A DNA stretch of 47,443 nucleotides from an uncultured Clostridia bacterium (GCA_944377425.1 CALWEX010000047.1:1-47443), one strand, 5' to 3'; positions 17,560 through 26,246 are shown, counted from the first letter of the stretch. The notes: a model not told the origin generated them from the sequence alone. Numbers and translations: made by a program.

Positions 17560-18693
17560 TTGAGGTTTATACACATTTCAGATATGCACATTGGAAAAAA
17601 GGTAAATGAGTTTTCAATGCTGGATGACCAAGTATTTGTTTTAAAGCAGGTTATAGATACTGCGTTAAAGCAAGAAGCCGATGCAGTTATTATTGCAGGC
17701 GATATATACGATAAAAGTGTTCCTCCGGCAGAAGCAGTAGAAGTTTTTGATTGGTTTATTACCGAGCTTTCTCAAAAAGGCATTAAAATATACGCTGTAA
17801 GCGGAAATCATGATTCCCCACAAAGAATAGCCTTTGGTTCAGGAATTATGTCAAAAAGCGGTGTTTATTTTTCTGGTGTATACAATGGGAAAGTTGAAAA
17901 ATACGTTTTTGAAGATAAATATGGAAAAGTAAATATATATCTGTTGCCTTTTATAAAACCGGCAAATGTGAAAAGGTACTACGAGGATAAAGAAATTACG
18001 GACTATAATTCAGCTTTAAAAACTGTTTTGGAAAATACTCCGATAAATGAAAATGATAGAAATGTTATTGTTGCCCATCAGTTTGTAACCGGTGCTCAAA
18101 GAAGTGATTCTGAGGAGATTTCTGTAGGCGGCATTGATAATGTAGATGCATTGCTTTTTAAAACATTCGATTATACAGCTTTAGGCCATATACATGGCCC
18201 ACAAAGTATGGGTAAAAATATTATTTACAGCGGGTCGCCTCTGAAGTACTCTTTTTCTGAGATAAATCAAAAAAAAGCTATGGTTATTGTTGATTTAAAC
18301 GAAAAGGGTAGTGTTGCTATAAATAAAATACCTTTTGTGCCACTGCATGACATGCGTGAGGTAAAAGGATATTATGACCAAATTACAAGCAGAGCAAATT
18401 ATATAAACACAAAAACTGATGATTATATAAAAATAGTCCTTAAAGATGATGATGAAATAATAGACGCTATAGGCAAATTAAGAAGCATATACCCAAACAT
18501 AATGAATATAGAATATGACAATACAAGAGCTAAAACTAACTCCGAAACTTTTGTAAATAATGTTAATACAAACAAAAGCCCAACAGAGCTGTTTTGCGAG
18601 CTTTTTGAAATTCAAAATAATATGCCTGTAAGCAGTGAACAGCTTAAAGAGATAAACAGAGTATTTGAAAGCGTTGAGGAGGAATTAGTTTGA
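17560..18693 (+). CDS. sbcD: Nuclease SbcCD subunit D (Mre11-type)
   Basis: 377 residues with a calcineurin-like phosphoesterase domain. Metal-binding motifs are in order: D8-M-H10, AGDIYD, SGNHDS, VAHQF and ALGHIHG, followed by the SbcD C-terminal capping region. With SbcC it cleaves hairpins and blocked DNA ends. The start is a TTG, with CAGGAG about 10 bases upstream; the ATG at 17555 is in another frame and stops at once. The stop overlaps sbcC by four bases. Confidence 0.93.
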   Translation: MRFIHISDMHIGKKVNEFSMLDDQVFVLKQVIDTALKQEADAVIIAGDIYDKSVPPAEAVEVFDWFITELSQKGIKIYAVSGNHDSPQRIAFGSGIMSKSGVYFSGVYNGKVEKYVFEDKYGKVNIYLLPFIKPANVKRYYEDKEITDYNSALKTVLENTPINENDRNVIVAHQFVTGAQRSDSEEISVGGIDNVDALLFKTFDYTALGHIHGPQSMGKNIIYSGSPLKYSFSEINQKKAMVIVDLNEKGSVAINKIPFVPLHDMREVKGYYDQITSRANYINTKTDDYIKIVLKDDDEIIDAIGKLRSIYPNIMNIEYDNTRAKTNSETFVNNVNTNKSPTELFCELFEIQNNMPVSSEQLKEINRVFESVEEELV

Positions 18694-21434
18694 GACCGCT
18701 AAAATTAATAATATCGGCTTTTGGACCGTATGACTCCAAAACAGAAATAGATTTGTCCCTTTTGGGCAGCAAAGGTATTTTTCTTATAGCAGGTGATACA
18801 GGTGCAGGCAAAACAAGTATTTTTGATGCTATTAGTTTTGCTCTTTTTGGTACTGCAAGCGGAAAGGTAAGAGAGCCTTCAATGCTTAGGTGCAAATATT
18901 CATCTGATGATACTGAAACTTATGTTGAAATGGAATTTCAGCACCGTGATTGCATTTATAATGTAAAAAGAAATCCAGAATATACAAGAAAGTCTAAAAG
19001 AGGCGACAAGCTCATTAAACAAAAAGCTGAGGCTGAACTAATTTTACCAGACAAAAGCGTTATAAGCGGATATAAAACTGTAAATGAAAAGATAGAAAAT
19101 ATATTAGGTGTTAATTTTTCACAGTTTTCTCAAATTTCGATGATTGCTCAGGGCGACTTTATGCGCTTTATAACAGAGCAAACAAAAGAGCGTAACAGAG
19201 TATTTAGAGAGATATTCTCAACACAAAAATTTGAGATTTGCCAAGAAAAACTAAAAAGCGAAACTTTAGAGCTGAAAAATAAATATGACTCTACCAAATC
19301 TGAAATTGAAAACGTGTTATTATCTGTTGAAACGCCTACAGGAGCTTTAACTGCTGATTACTCAAATGGATATGAAGAAGTTTTAAGTGAGATTTTGAGA
19401 ATAGAAAATGCAGATACTGATGAGCTTTCTTTGTACAATACTGAACTTAAGTCAGAGGAAAAACGCCTTGAGGACTTAAATGTTGTTATGGGTAAAGCAG
19501 AGCAGGCTATAAACATTGAAAAGGCACTTAACGATGCCTTAAGCTTTGAAAATGAAAACAGACCGCTTCTTGAAAAAAGTTATGAAAATGTTCAAAAAGC
19601 TCTTGAGCTGAAAAAAGACATAGCTGAAATAGAAAAAGATGTACACAGTATTAACTCTCAAATGGATGTGTACGAAAGAGCCGATAATCTGCACAGCAAA
19701 ATTAATGAGTATGATAAGTTAATATCAGATAACACTAAAATGCTTCAAAAATCTAATATTAAATTAAATCAGCTTGAAAAGGAGCTTGAAGAATATAAAA
19801 ATACTGTTGAAAGGCTAAAAAACACAGAAAGCGAAATTAAAGAAATTGAATTTAAACTTAAAGATTTAGAAAGAGCAAAAAACGAAATAATAAAATTTCA
19901 GGAATTATATAAGAATTATAATAAGGCTTTAAATGATTATAATAAGGCAAAAAATGAATATATCGCTTCATATAATAAAAATAATGAAATAACACAGCTT
20001 TATCTGCAAAAAGAAAGAGCGTATTTTAATGAGCAGGCAGGCCTTATGGCAAAAGACCTTAAAGAGGGACAAGTGTGTCCTGTTTGTGGCTCAACTATAC
20101 ATCCTAAAAAAGCAGAGCTTTCAGAAAATGCGCCTTCTTATAACGAACTTGAAATATTAAAGAGCCAAAGAGAAGCTGTAAACAGCAAAACAAGCGCTTT
20201 AAGCTCTGAAGCGGGGAAGGCAAAGGGCATATTTATATCTTTTGAAAATGAAATAAAAAAAGGTTGTGCTTTTGTGCCAGAAAATACAGCTGTAAATGAT
20301 ATACCTGAAATAATAAGCAATGAAGCTGAAAATAATAAAATTATGGAGCAAAACTTAACAGAGCTTTTAAATAATAAGAAAAAAGATGAAGAATTAAAGA
20401 TTAAATCAGCTGAAAAATCGGAAGAAACTGAAAAACGTATTTCCGCTGGTAAAGAATATATAACTAAGCTTCAAAATGAAATAACTTATTATGCAGCTCA
20501 AAATAAGTCTAACATGGAGCAGCTAGAAGTTATAAATAAAAGCCTTATATATAAAAATAAGTCGGAGGCTCTTAATCAAATAAAAAAATTAAGTGATTTA
20601 AAAAAAGAGCATGAAACAAAAATTGAAAATGCCCAAATAGATTTTGACTCTTTAAATAAACTTATAATAGAAAATGATTCTAAAATAAAAACGCTTAAAG
20701 CTCAGAAAGAAAACTTAAACAGCTACGATATTTCAGCTTTAAGAATTGAAAGAGATAAAATAACAGCCAATAAAAATAACCTGAATGAGAAAATAAACTT
20801 AATTCAAAATAGAATTTTCAGCAATAAAAAGGCATATGACAACATTAAACAAAAAACAAAATACCTTAAAGAATACGAAAACAGGCTTAAAATTATAAAG
20901 CCTCTTTCGGATACGGCAAATGGAAATATACCAGGCAAAGAAAGAATTACATTAGAAGCGTATATTCAATCAGCCTATTTTGACATGATACTTAATAGAG
21001 CAAATACAAGGTTTATGATTATGACAGATGGCCAGTATGAAATGAAAAGACGTACAGAAGCTGATAATTTAAGAAGTCGTACAGGTCTTGAAATTGATAT
21101 AATAGACCACTATACATCATCGGTAAGGAGTATAAAAAGCCTTTCTGGCGGAGAATCATTTAAGGCAGCGCTGTCTTTGGCTTTGGGATTTTCAGAACAA
21201 GTACAGTCAAGCTGTGGCGGGATAAAAATTGATACAATGTTTATTGATGAAGGGTTTGGCTCTCTTGACTCTCAATCCCTTGAACAGGCAGTAAGAGCGC
21301 TTTTAAAAGTTACAGACAGCAATAAGTTAGTTGGTATTATTTCTCATGTTTCAGAGCTTAAAGAACGAATAGATAAACAGATTTTAGTAACAAAAAGAAA
21401 AACAGGCGGAAGCCGTGTTGAAATAAAAGTATAA
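18690..21434 (+). CDS. sbcC: Nuclease SbcCD subunit C (Rad50-type SMC ATPase)
   Basis: 914 residues. Walker A is GDTGAGKTSIF near residue 32, followed by long antiparallel coiled coils broken by a zinc hook C463-P-V-C466. The ABC signature LSGGESFKAALSLALG and Walker B TMFIDEGFGSLDS lie in the C-terminal 120 residues. Like sbcD it uses TTG, overlapping the sbcD stop (TTGA), with GAGGAGG upstream. It powers SbcD in processing DNA ends and hairpins. A terminator follows directly. Confidence 0.94.
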   Translation: MRPLKLIISAFGPYDSKTEIDLSLLGSKGIFLIAGDTGAGKTSIFDAISFALFGTASGKVREPSMLRCKYSSDDTETYVEMEFQHRDCIYNVKRNPEYTRKSKRGDKLIKQKAEAELILPDKSVISGYKTVNEKIENILGVNFSQFSQISMIAQGDFMRFITEQTKERNRVFREIFSTQKFEICQEKLKSETLELKNKYDSTKSEIENVLLSVETPTGALTADYSNGYEEVLSEILRIENADTDELSLYNTELKSEEKRLEDLNVVMGKAEQAINIEKALNDALSFENENRPLLEKSYENVQKALELKKDIAEIEKDVHSINSQMDVYERADNLHSKINEYDKLISDNTKMLQKSNIKLNQLEKELEEYKNTVERLKNTESEIKEIEFKLKDLERAKNEIIKFQELYKNYNKALNDYNKAKNEYIASYNKNNEITQLYLQKERAYFNEQAGLMAKDLKEGQVCPVCGSTIHPKKAELSENAPSYNELEILKSQREAVNSKTSALSSEAGKAKGIFISFENEIKKGCAFVPENTAVNDIPEIISNEAENNKIMEQNLTELLNNKKKDEELKIKSAEKSEETEKRISAGKEYITKLQNEITYYAAQNKSNMEQLEVINKSLIYKNKSEALNQIKKLSDLKKEHETKIENAQIDFDSLNKLIIENDSKIKTLKAQKENLNSYDISALRIERDKITANKNNLNEKINLIQNRIFSNKKAYDNIKQKTKYLKEYENRLKIIKPLSDTANGNIPGKERITLEAYIQSAYFDMILNRANTRFMIMTDGQYEMKRRTEADNLRSRTGLEIDIIDHYTSSVRSIKSLSGGESFKAALSLALGFSEQVQSSCGGIKIDTMFIDEGFGSLDSQSLEQAVRALLKVTDSNKLVGIISHVSELKERIDKQILVTKRKTGGSRVEIKV

Positions 21435-21440
21435 AAATGA

Positions 21441-21471
21441 GCCGCAGACATTTAATTGTCTGCGGCGTTTT
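21441..21471. terminator. Terminator between convergent sbcC and degV-type genes
   Basis: GCCGCAGACA (21441-21450) pairs with TGTCTGCGGC (21457-21466), then GTTTTAG. A short T run also follows on the minus strand. Confidence 0.85.
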
Positions 21472-21492
21472 AGTGTGATAATATAAGATTTT

Positions 21493-22383
21493 TTATACAT
21501 AACATTCGTATTTTTTAACAAAGCACACACCTACAGTATCAGGGCCTGTATGCGATGCTATTGTGGCACCTATATAAAAAGGTGATATAAAATTTTCTGA
21601 TGGCAATTTTTCTTTAAGTTCATCAAAGAATACGGGAACTTCTTCAGGGGTGTTTGTTGTGCCTATTGTAAAAACATAATTTTTAGGGTTTTCATTATTT
21701 TTTATAAAATGTTCTTTTGTTATTTCTACAAGCTTTTTAAGGCCGTTCTTACGGCTGCGTACAACACCAGCAACATTAATTTCACTGTTTTTAAGTTCAA
21801 TAAGTGGCTTAATTTTAAGTATACCGCCGGAAAGAGAAACAAGCTTTCCTATTCTTCCGCCTTTTTCGAGATGTGTAAGAGCGCCAACCATAAACATTAT
21901 TCTAAGCTCTTTTTTCATTTTTTCGCTTACTTCAAAAACTGTTTTAGCGCTTAAGCCGTTATCTCTCATTCGACATGCTTCGTAAACCATTAGTTGAGTT
22001 GCGCCTGTTGCAGCCCAAGAATTAATTATATATATTTCTCTTTCTGCAAACTTTTCTGTAAGAATTTCTTTTGCTGTTAAAGCTGAATGGTATGAACCGC
22101 TTAATGTATCTGTAATAGTAAAGCATACAATGTCATTTCCTTTTTCCAAAGCAGGGGTAAAGGAGTCTATATAATCCTGAACAGATGGCAAAGATGTTTT
22201 TGGAAAAAGCTTTTTGTTTATCAATTTGTCAAAAAATTCTTCTCTTGATATTTCAAATAACTCTTTATAATAATGTTCTGAATCAAATGAAATATAAAAA
22301 GGTATAATGCTTATTTGTTTTTCATCAGCTATATTTAAAGGAATATCAGCCGAACCGTCTGTAAAAATTTGAAAATTAGACAT
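21493..22383 (-). CDS. DegV-family fatty-acid-binding protein
   Basis: 296 residues of the DegV fold. The N-terminal FTDGSADIPLNIA, the TSLPS strand-loop (residues about 59-63), the TITDTLSGSYHSA motif and ALTHLEKGGRIGKL are the family landmarks. DegV proteins bind a fatty acyl chain; some are FakB subunits that present fatty acids to FakA kinase. No FakA gene is in the window. It is transcribed away from carD, with a possible promoter in the shared region; GGAGG precedes the ATG. Confidence 0.9.
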   Translation of the reverse strand: MSNFQIFTDGSADIPLNIADEKQISIIPFYISFDSEHYYKELFEISREEFFDKLINKKLFPKTSLPSVQDYIDSFTPALEKGNDIVCFTITDTLSGSYHSALTAKEILTEKFAEREIYIINSWAATGATQLMVYEACRMRDNGLSAKTVFEVSEKMKKELRIMFMVGALTHLEKGGRIGKLVSLSGGILKIKPLIELKNSEINVAGVVRSRKNGLKKLVEITKEHFIKNNENPKNYVFTIGTTNTPEEVPVFFDELKEKLPSENFISPFYIGATIASHTGPDTVGVCFVKKYECYV

Positions 22384-22460
22384 ACTTGGCCTCCATGTTG
22401 TTTTAAATACTACTTGTTATGGTTACATTATGCTTTTAATTTAGCATTAAAGATACACAG

Positions 22461-22538
22461 TGTCAATATAAAAATATAACATTAATAGTATAGTAAATTA
22501 TTAACTCTTTACCAAAATACATAGTTTTTATATTGACA
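22461..22538. repeat. 14-bp perfect inverted repeat spanning divergent -35 boxes
   Basis: TGTCAATATAAAAA (22461-22474) and its exact reverse complement (22525-22538), 50 bp apart. Each arm contains an outward-facing TTGACA. Confidence 0.7.
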
Positions 22539-22599
22539 TATAATTTACTTGCTGATAAAATAAAATATTTTTGATTTGCTTTTAAAACTGTGATATAAT
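22533..22599 (+). promoter_or_regulatory. Tandem sigma-A promoters of the carD-like gene
   Basis: First pair: TTGACA (22533-22538), 17 bases, TAAAAT (22556-22561). Second pair: TTGATT (22571-22576), 17 bases, TATAAT (22594-22599). Both point to the carD-like gene and leave a leader of roughly 210-250 bases. Confidence 0.75.
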
Positions 22600-22680
22600 A
22601 TTTCTGTATATCTGTAAAATTATACTAAAACGTTGTTATATTGAGGATTTTAATGGTATAAAAAACACTTTTTCTATAGC

Positions 22681-22776
22681 CTAAACAATCTTTCACGCTG
22701 TTTAGTTTATGCTTTAAGCTAAACACTATATACAAGTTCTGGTATGTTTACTGTTTAATATGCAAATATTAACAGT
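22681..22776 (+). promoter_or_regulatory. Structured 5' leader of the carD-like gene
   Basis: CTAAACA (22681-22687), TGTTTAG (22699-22705) and a second CTAAACA (22719-22725) allow two mutually exclusive hairpins. Downstream is a stable stem, 22750-22761 with 22766-22776, closing on a GCAA tetraloop. It matches no riboswitch class I recognise. Confidence 0.45.
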
Positions 22777-22819
22777 ATGTTATAGTTTTATTTGCTGGGA
22801 TTAAAAAGGATGTGTCAGA

Positions 22820-23299
22820 ATGTTTAAAGAAGGAGCAAAAATTGTATACCCTATGTATGGGGCAGGTGTAATTGAAAACGTTGAAACAGAGGCTGTAAAC
22901 GGCTGCGAAGAAATGCATTATATTATTCGTATACCTAACGGCAACCTTAAAATTAAAGTTGGCGTATCAAAAGCTGAAGTTATAGGTTTAAGACCTGTTG
23001 CAAGTGAGTCCGAAATATCAGAGGCGCTTAAAAAAGCTGTTTCTTCTCATGCCGCAATACAGAGCAACTGGAATGTGCGTTATAAAGAAAACCTTGAAAA
23101 AATACGTACAGGAAAAATAAGTGAAGTGGCGGAAGTTGCCAGAAGTCTGTGCCTTAGAGAAAGGCAGAGAGGCCTTTCAGGCGCTGAGAAAAAAATGTTT
23201 AATAATGCCAAGCAGATAGTTTTAAGCGAAGTCGTTTTTTCGAAAAAAATGGAAAAAGATAAAGCCGAAGAATATCTTGCGAAAGAATTATTTTACTGA
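22820..23299 (+). CDS. CarD/CdnL-family transcription regulator
   Basis: 159 residues. The N-terminal Tudor-like RNA polymerase-interaction domain reads KIVYPMYGAGVIENVETEAVNG and ends near residue 60. The helical C-terminal domain (about 75-159) contains WNVRYKENLEKIRTG and ARSLCLRERQRGLSGAEKKM. CarD proteins bind the polymerase beta subunit and stabilise or destabilise open promoter complexes, often at rRNA genes. Unusually strong tandem promoters and a long leader point to controlled, possibly high expression. Confidence 0.9.
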   Translation: MFKEGAKIVYPMYGAGVIENVETEAVNGCEEMHYIIRIPNGNLKIKVGVSKAEVIGLRPVASESEISEALKKAVSSHAAIQSNWNVRYKENLEKIRTGKISEVAEVARSLCLRERQRGLSGAEKKMFNNAKQIVLSEVVFSKKMEKDKAEEYLAKELFY

Positions 23300-23406
23300 T
23301 ATTATATACTAATCAGGAATTTACCTGAATTTTACAGTATGAAAGGGGGTAATGTATTATAAAACGAGTTCTTGAGCTGGTTGAAAGTATTATATTTACT
23401 TTTATT

Positions 23407-24420
23407 ATGTGCTTGTTTTTAAAGTTAATTTATAACGCAAATATAGAAAAAATAGGGGATTTTGTGCCATCATATTCTTATATTATAGCTGGTGTAATAC
23501 TTGGAATAATTTTCTTTTTTATATTTGCTCATATTATAAGCAATGCCATAATTAATATGATGGACAAGACTGCTGCAAAACTTAGCAGAATGAGCCTTAA
23601 AGAGCTTTTAACCAGTATATTTGGTATAATAGTCGGCTTAGTAATAGCCAATCTTCTTGGTATAGCAGCCAGCAAATACGGATTTATAGGTTCATGCATT
23701 ATTATAATTTTAAACATTGTATTTGGTGTTCTGGGATACAGAGTTGCACGGAGTAAAAAAGATGAAATAGGCGGTTTCAGCTCTATTTTGGAAAATACTC
23801 GCAGCATTAATAAAAACATTACTTACGGAAAGCCTAAAATACTTGACACAAGCGTTATTATAGACGGACGTATACTTGATTTGCTTAAAACTGGCTTTAT
23901 TGAGGGAAAAATAATAATACCTAATTTTGTTCTGGAGGAGCTCAGGCATATAGCCGACTCGTCGGATTCTCTTAAAAGGAATAGGGGCCGCAGGGGTCTT
24001 GATATACTTAACGAAATACAAAAACAGCTTGCTGTAAGCGTTGAAATTGTTGACTTTAACATTAAAGAACCTATGGAAGTTGACTCTAAACTGCTTAAAA
24101 TGGCTGAAAAGCTTGATGCTTTTGTTGTTACAAACGATTTTAACCTTAATAAAGTTGCGGAATTTCAAGGTGTTAAAGTTCTTAATATAAACGAGCTTTC
24201 AAACGCTATAAAACCTGTTGTTCTTCCAGGTGAAGAAATGAATGTAACAATTATTAAAAGCGGTAAAGAGTACGGCCAAGGAATTGCGTATCTTAATGAT
24301 GGAACCATGATTGTTATTGATGGCGGAAGCAAGTTTATTGGTGAAACTATAGATGTTGTTGTAACAAGCGTGCTTCAAACGGCTGCCGGAAGAATGATAT
24401 TCGGCAAAAAGAAGGATTAA
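23407..24420 (+). CDS. PIN/TRAM-domain membrane protein (YacL-like); true start uncertain
   Basis: At least 337 residues. N-terminal membrane helices (to about 115) are followed by a PIN nuclease-like domain (LDTSVIIDGRILDLL, then FVVTNDFNLNKVA with acidic residues) and a C-terminal TRAM RNA-binding domain. The frame stays open upstream to 23353 and encodes IKRVLELVESIIFTF, a plausible start of the first helix. A strong ribosome site (GAAAGGGGG, 23341-23349) fits an ATG at 23352 in another frame. Removing one A from the AAAA at 23361-23364 would join that ATG to this frame. So either an ATT/ATA start, a frameshift or a sequence error is involved. Role in B. subtilis relatives is poorly known. 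Confidence 0.85.
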   Translation: MCLFLKLIYNANIEKIGDFVPSYSYIIAGVILGIIFFFIFAHIISNAIINMMDKTAAKLSRMSLKELLTSIFGIIVGLVIANLLGIAASKYGFIGSCIIIILNIVFGVLGYRVARSKKDEIGGFSSILENTRSINKNITYGKPKILDTSVIIDGRILDLLKTGFIEGKIIIPNFVLEELRHIADSSDSLKRNRGRRGLDILNEIQKQLAVSVEIVDFNIKEPMEVDSKLLKMAEKLDAFVVTNDFNLNKVAEFQGVKVLNINELSNAIKPVVLPGEEMNVTIIKSGKEYGQGIAYLNDGTMIVIDGGSKFIGETIDVVVTSVLQTAAGRMIFGKKKD

Positions 24421-24426
24421 AATTAT

Positions 24427-24459
24427 ATGTCTGTGCCTTATGGCATGGACATGTTTTTT
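24427..24459 (+). terminator. Terminator or attenuator between the PIN/TRAM gene and ispD
   Basis: An 11-bp stem with two G-U pairs (24427-24437 with 24442-24452), loop TTAT, then G and six T residues (24454-24459). The T run ends two bases before the ispD ribosome site. Confidence 0.65.
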
Positions 24460-24471
24460 ATGGAGGTAAAA

Positions 24472-25173
24472 ATGGTAAACTGTGCTTGCCTTATTATGGC
24501 AGCTGGTAAAGGCTCACGGATGAAAAGTGATGTAAAAAAACAATTTTTAAAACTTAATGGTGTACCTATACTGGCTATTACAATAAGTAAGTTTGATATG
24601 TGTGACAAAGTTGATATGATTGTAATTGTTGCGCCTAAAGACGATATTAAAACTTGCTCTGATTTATGCAAAGAATACTGCAAAAAAACTGCTTACAGTG
24701 TTATAGAAGGTGGAAAAGAAAGGTATAACTCAGTTTATAACGGTATTAAATTTCTTGAAGGCAAATGCCGGTATGTTATGATTCAAGATGGTGTAAGGCC
24801 GTTTGTTACAGAAGAAATAATAACAAAAACGCTGAAATCAGCTGAAAAATATGGTGCTTGTATTCCGGTAGTAGATGTTAAAGATACTATAAAAGAAGTG
24901 GATTCAAACGGTATGGTTACTAAAACACTTAAAAGAAGTTCTTTGTGTGCTGTTCAGACACCACAGACTTTTGAGTATAATTTAATTAAACAAGCTTATG
25001 AAAACTTGCCGCCAGACTTGGATGTAACGGATGATGCGTCGGTTGTGGAAATAAGCGGCGGAAATGTAAAAATAGTTGAAGGCAGTTATGATAACATTAA
25101 AATTACAACTATTGAAGATTTGGATTCCGGTCTGGCTATATTGAAAAAGGAGAAAGCTAATGAAATCAGTTGA
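24472..25173 (+). CDS. ispD: 2-C-methyl-D-erythritol 4-phosphate cytidylyltransferase
   Basis: 233 residues, the normal size. The nucleotide-binding loop is IMAAGKGSRMKSDVKKQF, with the basic residues expected for CTP, followed by VIEGGKERYNSVYNG, QDGVRPFV, VVDVKDTIKEV and a terminal TTIEDL. It makes CDP-methylerythritol in the MEP isoprenoid pathway. I start at ATG 24472, 5 bases after GGAGG (24462-24466); the earlier ATG at 24427 lies in the terminator-like hairpin. It overlaps rnhA by 14 bases. Confidence 0.92.
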   Translation: MVNCACLIMAAGKGSRMKSDVKKQFLKLNGVPILAITISKFDMCDKVDMIVIVAPKDDIKTCSDLCKEYCKKTAYSVIEGGKERYNSVYNGIKFLEGKCRYVMIQDGVRPFVTEEIITKTLKSAEKYGACIPVVDVKDTIKEVDSNGMVTKTLKRSSLCAVQTPQTFEYNLIKQAYENLPPDLDVTDDASVVEISGGNVKIVEGSYDNIKITTIEDLDSGLAILKKEKANEIS

Positions 25174-25624
25174 TGTTTATACCGACGGGGCATGCTCTGG
25201 AAATCCTGGAAAAGGCGGTTATGGCGCTGTCCTTATATATAAAGGTGTTAGAAAAGAAATCTCGGCGGGCTATGAAAAGACAACAAACAACCGAATGGAG
25301 GTATTGGCAGTTATAGAAGCGCTTTCAGCTTTAAAAGAGCCTTGCAATGTTACTCTTTACAGTGACTCAAAGTATGTAGTTGATGCAATTAACAAAGGCT
25401 GGATGGAAAAATGGGAGAAAAATAACTGGATGAGAACTAAAACTGAAAAAGCTTCAAACAGTGACCTTTGGATAAGACTTTCAGCTTTATTAAAAAAACA
25501 TAGCGTTAAGTTTGTATGGGTTAAAGGCCATAATGACAATTTGGAAAATGAAAGATGTGATGAATTGGCTAGAAATGCAATTACATGTCAAAATTTGTTG
25601 AAAGATGAGCAATATGGTTGTTGA
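25160..25624 (+). CDS. rnhA: Ribonuclease HI
   Basis: 154 residues, standard bacterial RNase HI length. The catalytic acidic residues are seen in VYTDGACSGNPG (Asp), NNRMEVLAVIEAL (Glu), LYSDSKYVVDAI (Asp) and ENERCDELARNA (Asp). It cuts the RNA strand of RNA-DNA hybrids. The start lies inside the end of ispD, with AAAAAGGAG upstream, so the two are translationally coupled. Confidence 0.95.
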   Translation: MKSVDVYTDGACSGNPGKGGYGAVLIYKGVRKEISAGYEKTTNNRMEVLAVIEALSALKEPCNVTLYSDSKYVVDAINKGWMEKWEKNNWMRTKTEKASNSDLWIRLSALLKKHSVKFVWVKGHNDNLENERCDELARNAITCQNLLKDEQYGC

Positions 25625-25661
25625 ATGTAACCAAAAAGAATTTCATTAATGAAATAAACTG

Positions 25662-25690
25662 TTGACACTCTTTGGAAACTGTGCTATTCT
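25662..25690 (+). promoter_or_regulatory. Sigma-A promoter of the cold shock gene
   Basis: TTGACA (25662-25667), 17-base spacer, TATTCT (25685-25690). Transcription would start near 25697, leaving a leader of about 43 bases, shorter than the thermosensing leader of E. coli cspA. Confidence 0.82.
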
Positions 25691-25739
25691 TTTAACTGTT
25701 CCAATTAATATTTTGCTTTAAAAGTAGGAGGATTTTTAA

Positions 25740-25940
25740 ATGAAAAAAGGTACAGTAAAGTGGTTTAACGCAGAAAAAGGTTTCGGATTCATTTCTGTTG
25801 AAGGCGAAGACGATGTTTTTGTTCACTTCTCAGCTATCCAGGCAGAAGGTTACAAAACACTTGAAGAAGGCCAGCAGGTAGAATTCGAAGTTGTTCAGGG
25901 CGCTAAAGGACCACAGGCTGCTAATGTAACACGCATATAA
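25740..25940 (+). CDS. Cold shock protein (CspA family)
   Basis: 66 residues, a single cold-shock OB fold. RNA-binding motifs are KGFGFIS (RNP1) and DVFVHFS (RNP2). It acts as an RNA chaperone. It has its own promoter, a strong GTAGGAGG ribosome site and a terminator. Codons are notably more optimal (CAG, TTC) than in neighbours, consistent with high expression. Confidence 0.95.
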   Translation: MKKGTVKWFNAEKGFGFISVEGEDDVFVHFSAIQAEGYKTLEEGQQVEFEVVQGAKGPQAANVTRI

Positions 25941-26007
25941 TCCATTTGAAATATAGTCAACTGTACAATTTTGGCATTTGATATATAGATAACAGGTTAT
26001 ACAAAAC

Positions 26008-26038
26008 AGCTTTCCCATATTTTGGGAAGGCTTTTTTT
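26008..26038 (+). terminator. Intrinsic terminator after the cold shock gene
   Basis: AGCTTTCCC (26008-26016) pairs with GGGAAGGCT (26024-26032, one G-U), followed by seven T residues. Confidence 0.88.
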
Positions 26039-26165
26039 AATTTCGTATTAATAAAAATAAGTTTTGTTGTTAAAAATAAACAAAAATTAAGACTTTATTG
26101 AGTTTAAAAACACAAATGTTTTTTTGGTTTTATTGTCATTATTTTCAATTTTTTGCGAAAAAAAT

Positions 26166-26194
26166 TTGATAATATTTTTGCCGTATGGTAAAAT
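26166..26194 (+). promoter_or_regulatory. Sigma-A promoter of typA
   Basis: TTGATA (26166-26171), 17-base spacer, TAAAAT (26189-26194). Its position rules out the in-frame start at 26124. Confidence 0.75.
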
Positions 26195-26246
26195 ATTTTG
26201 GTTAGTGATAATTGATTTAATTAGTTTTATGTTGGGAGTAATTTTA

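Larger units (their letters stand above)
22384..22819. other. Divergent regulatory region and long carD leader
   Basis: 436 bp without a supported protein gene. It holds a candidate minus-strand promoter for the DegV gene (TTGACA at 22466-22461, TAAATT at 22443-22438), two tandem plus-strand promoters, a 14-bp inverted repeat covering both outward -35 boxes, and a leader of about 210 bases with possible alternative hairpins before carD. Confidence 0.7.
25941..26246 (+). other. Intergenic region: cold shock terminator and typA promoter
   Basis: 306 bp holding the terminator at 26008-26038 and the typA promoter at 26166-26194. The open frame upstream of the typA start is only low-complexity AT-rich sequence crossing that promoter, so I do not treat it as coding. 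Confidence 0.7.

Noticed and set aside
23529..24168. Minus-strand ORFs opposite the PIN/TRAM gene, up to 152 codons
   Set aside because: The plus-strand protein has clear domains; the antisense products have no recognisable motifs or start signals.
26124..26246. In-frame N-terminal extension of typA
   Set aside because: It crosses a consensus promoter (26166-26194), is AT-rich low complexity, and the normal TypA N-terminus with a good ribosome site begins at 26247.
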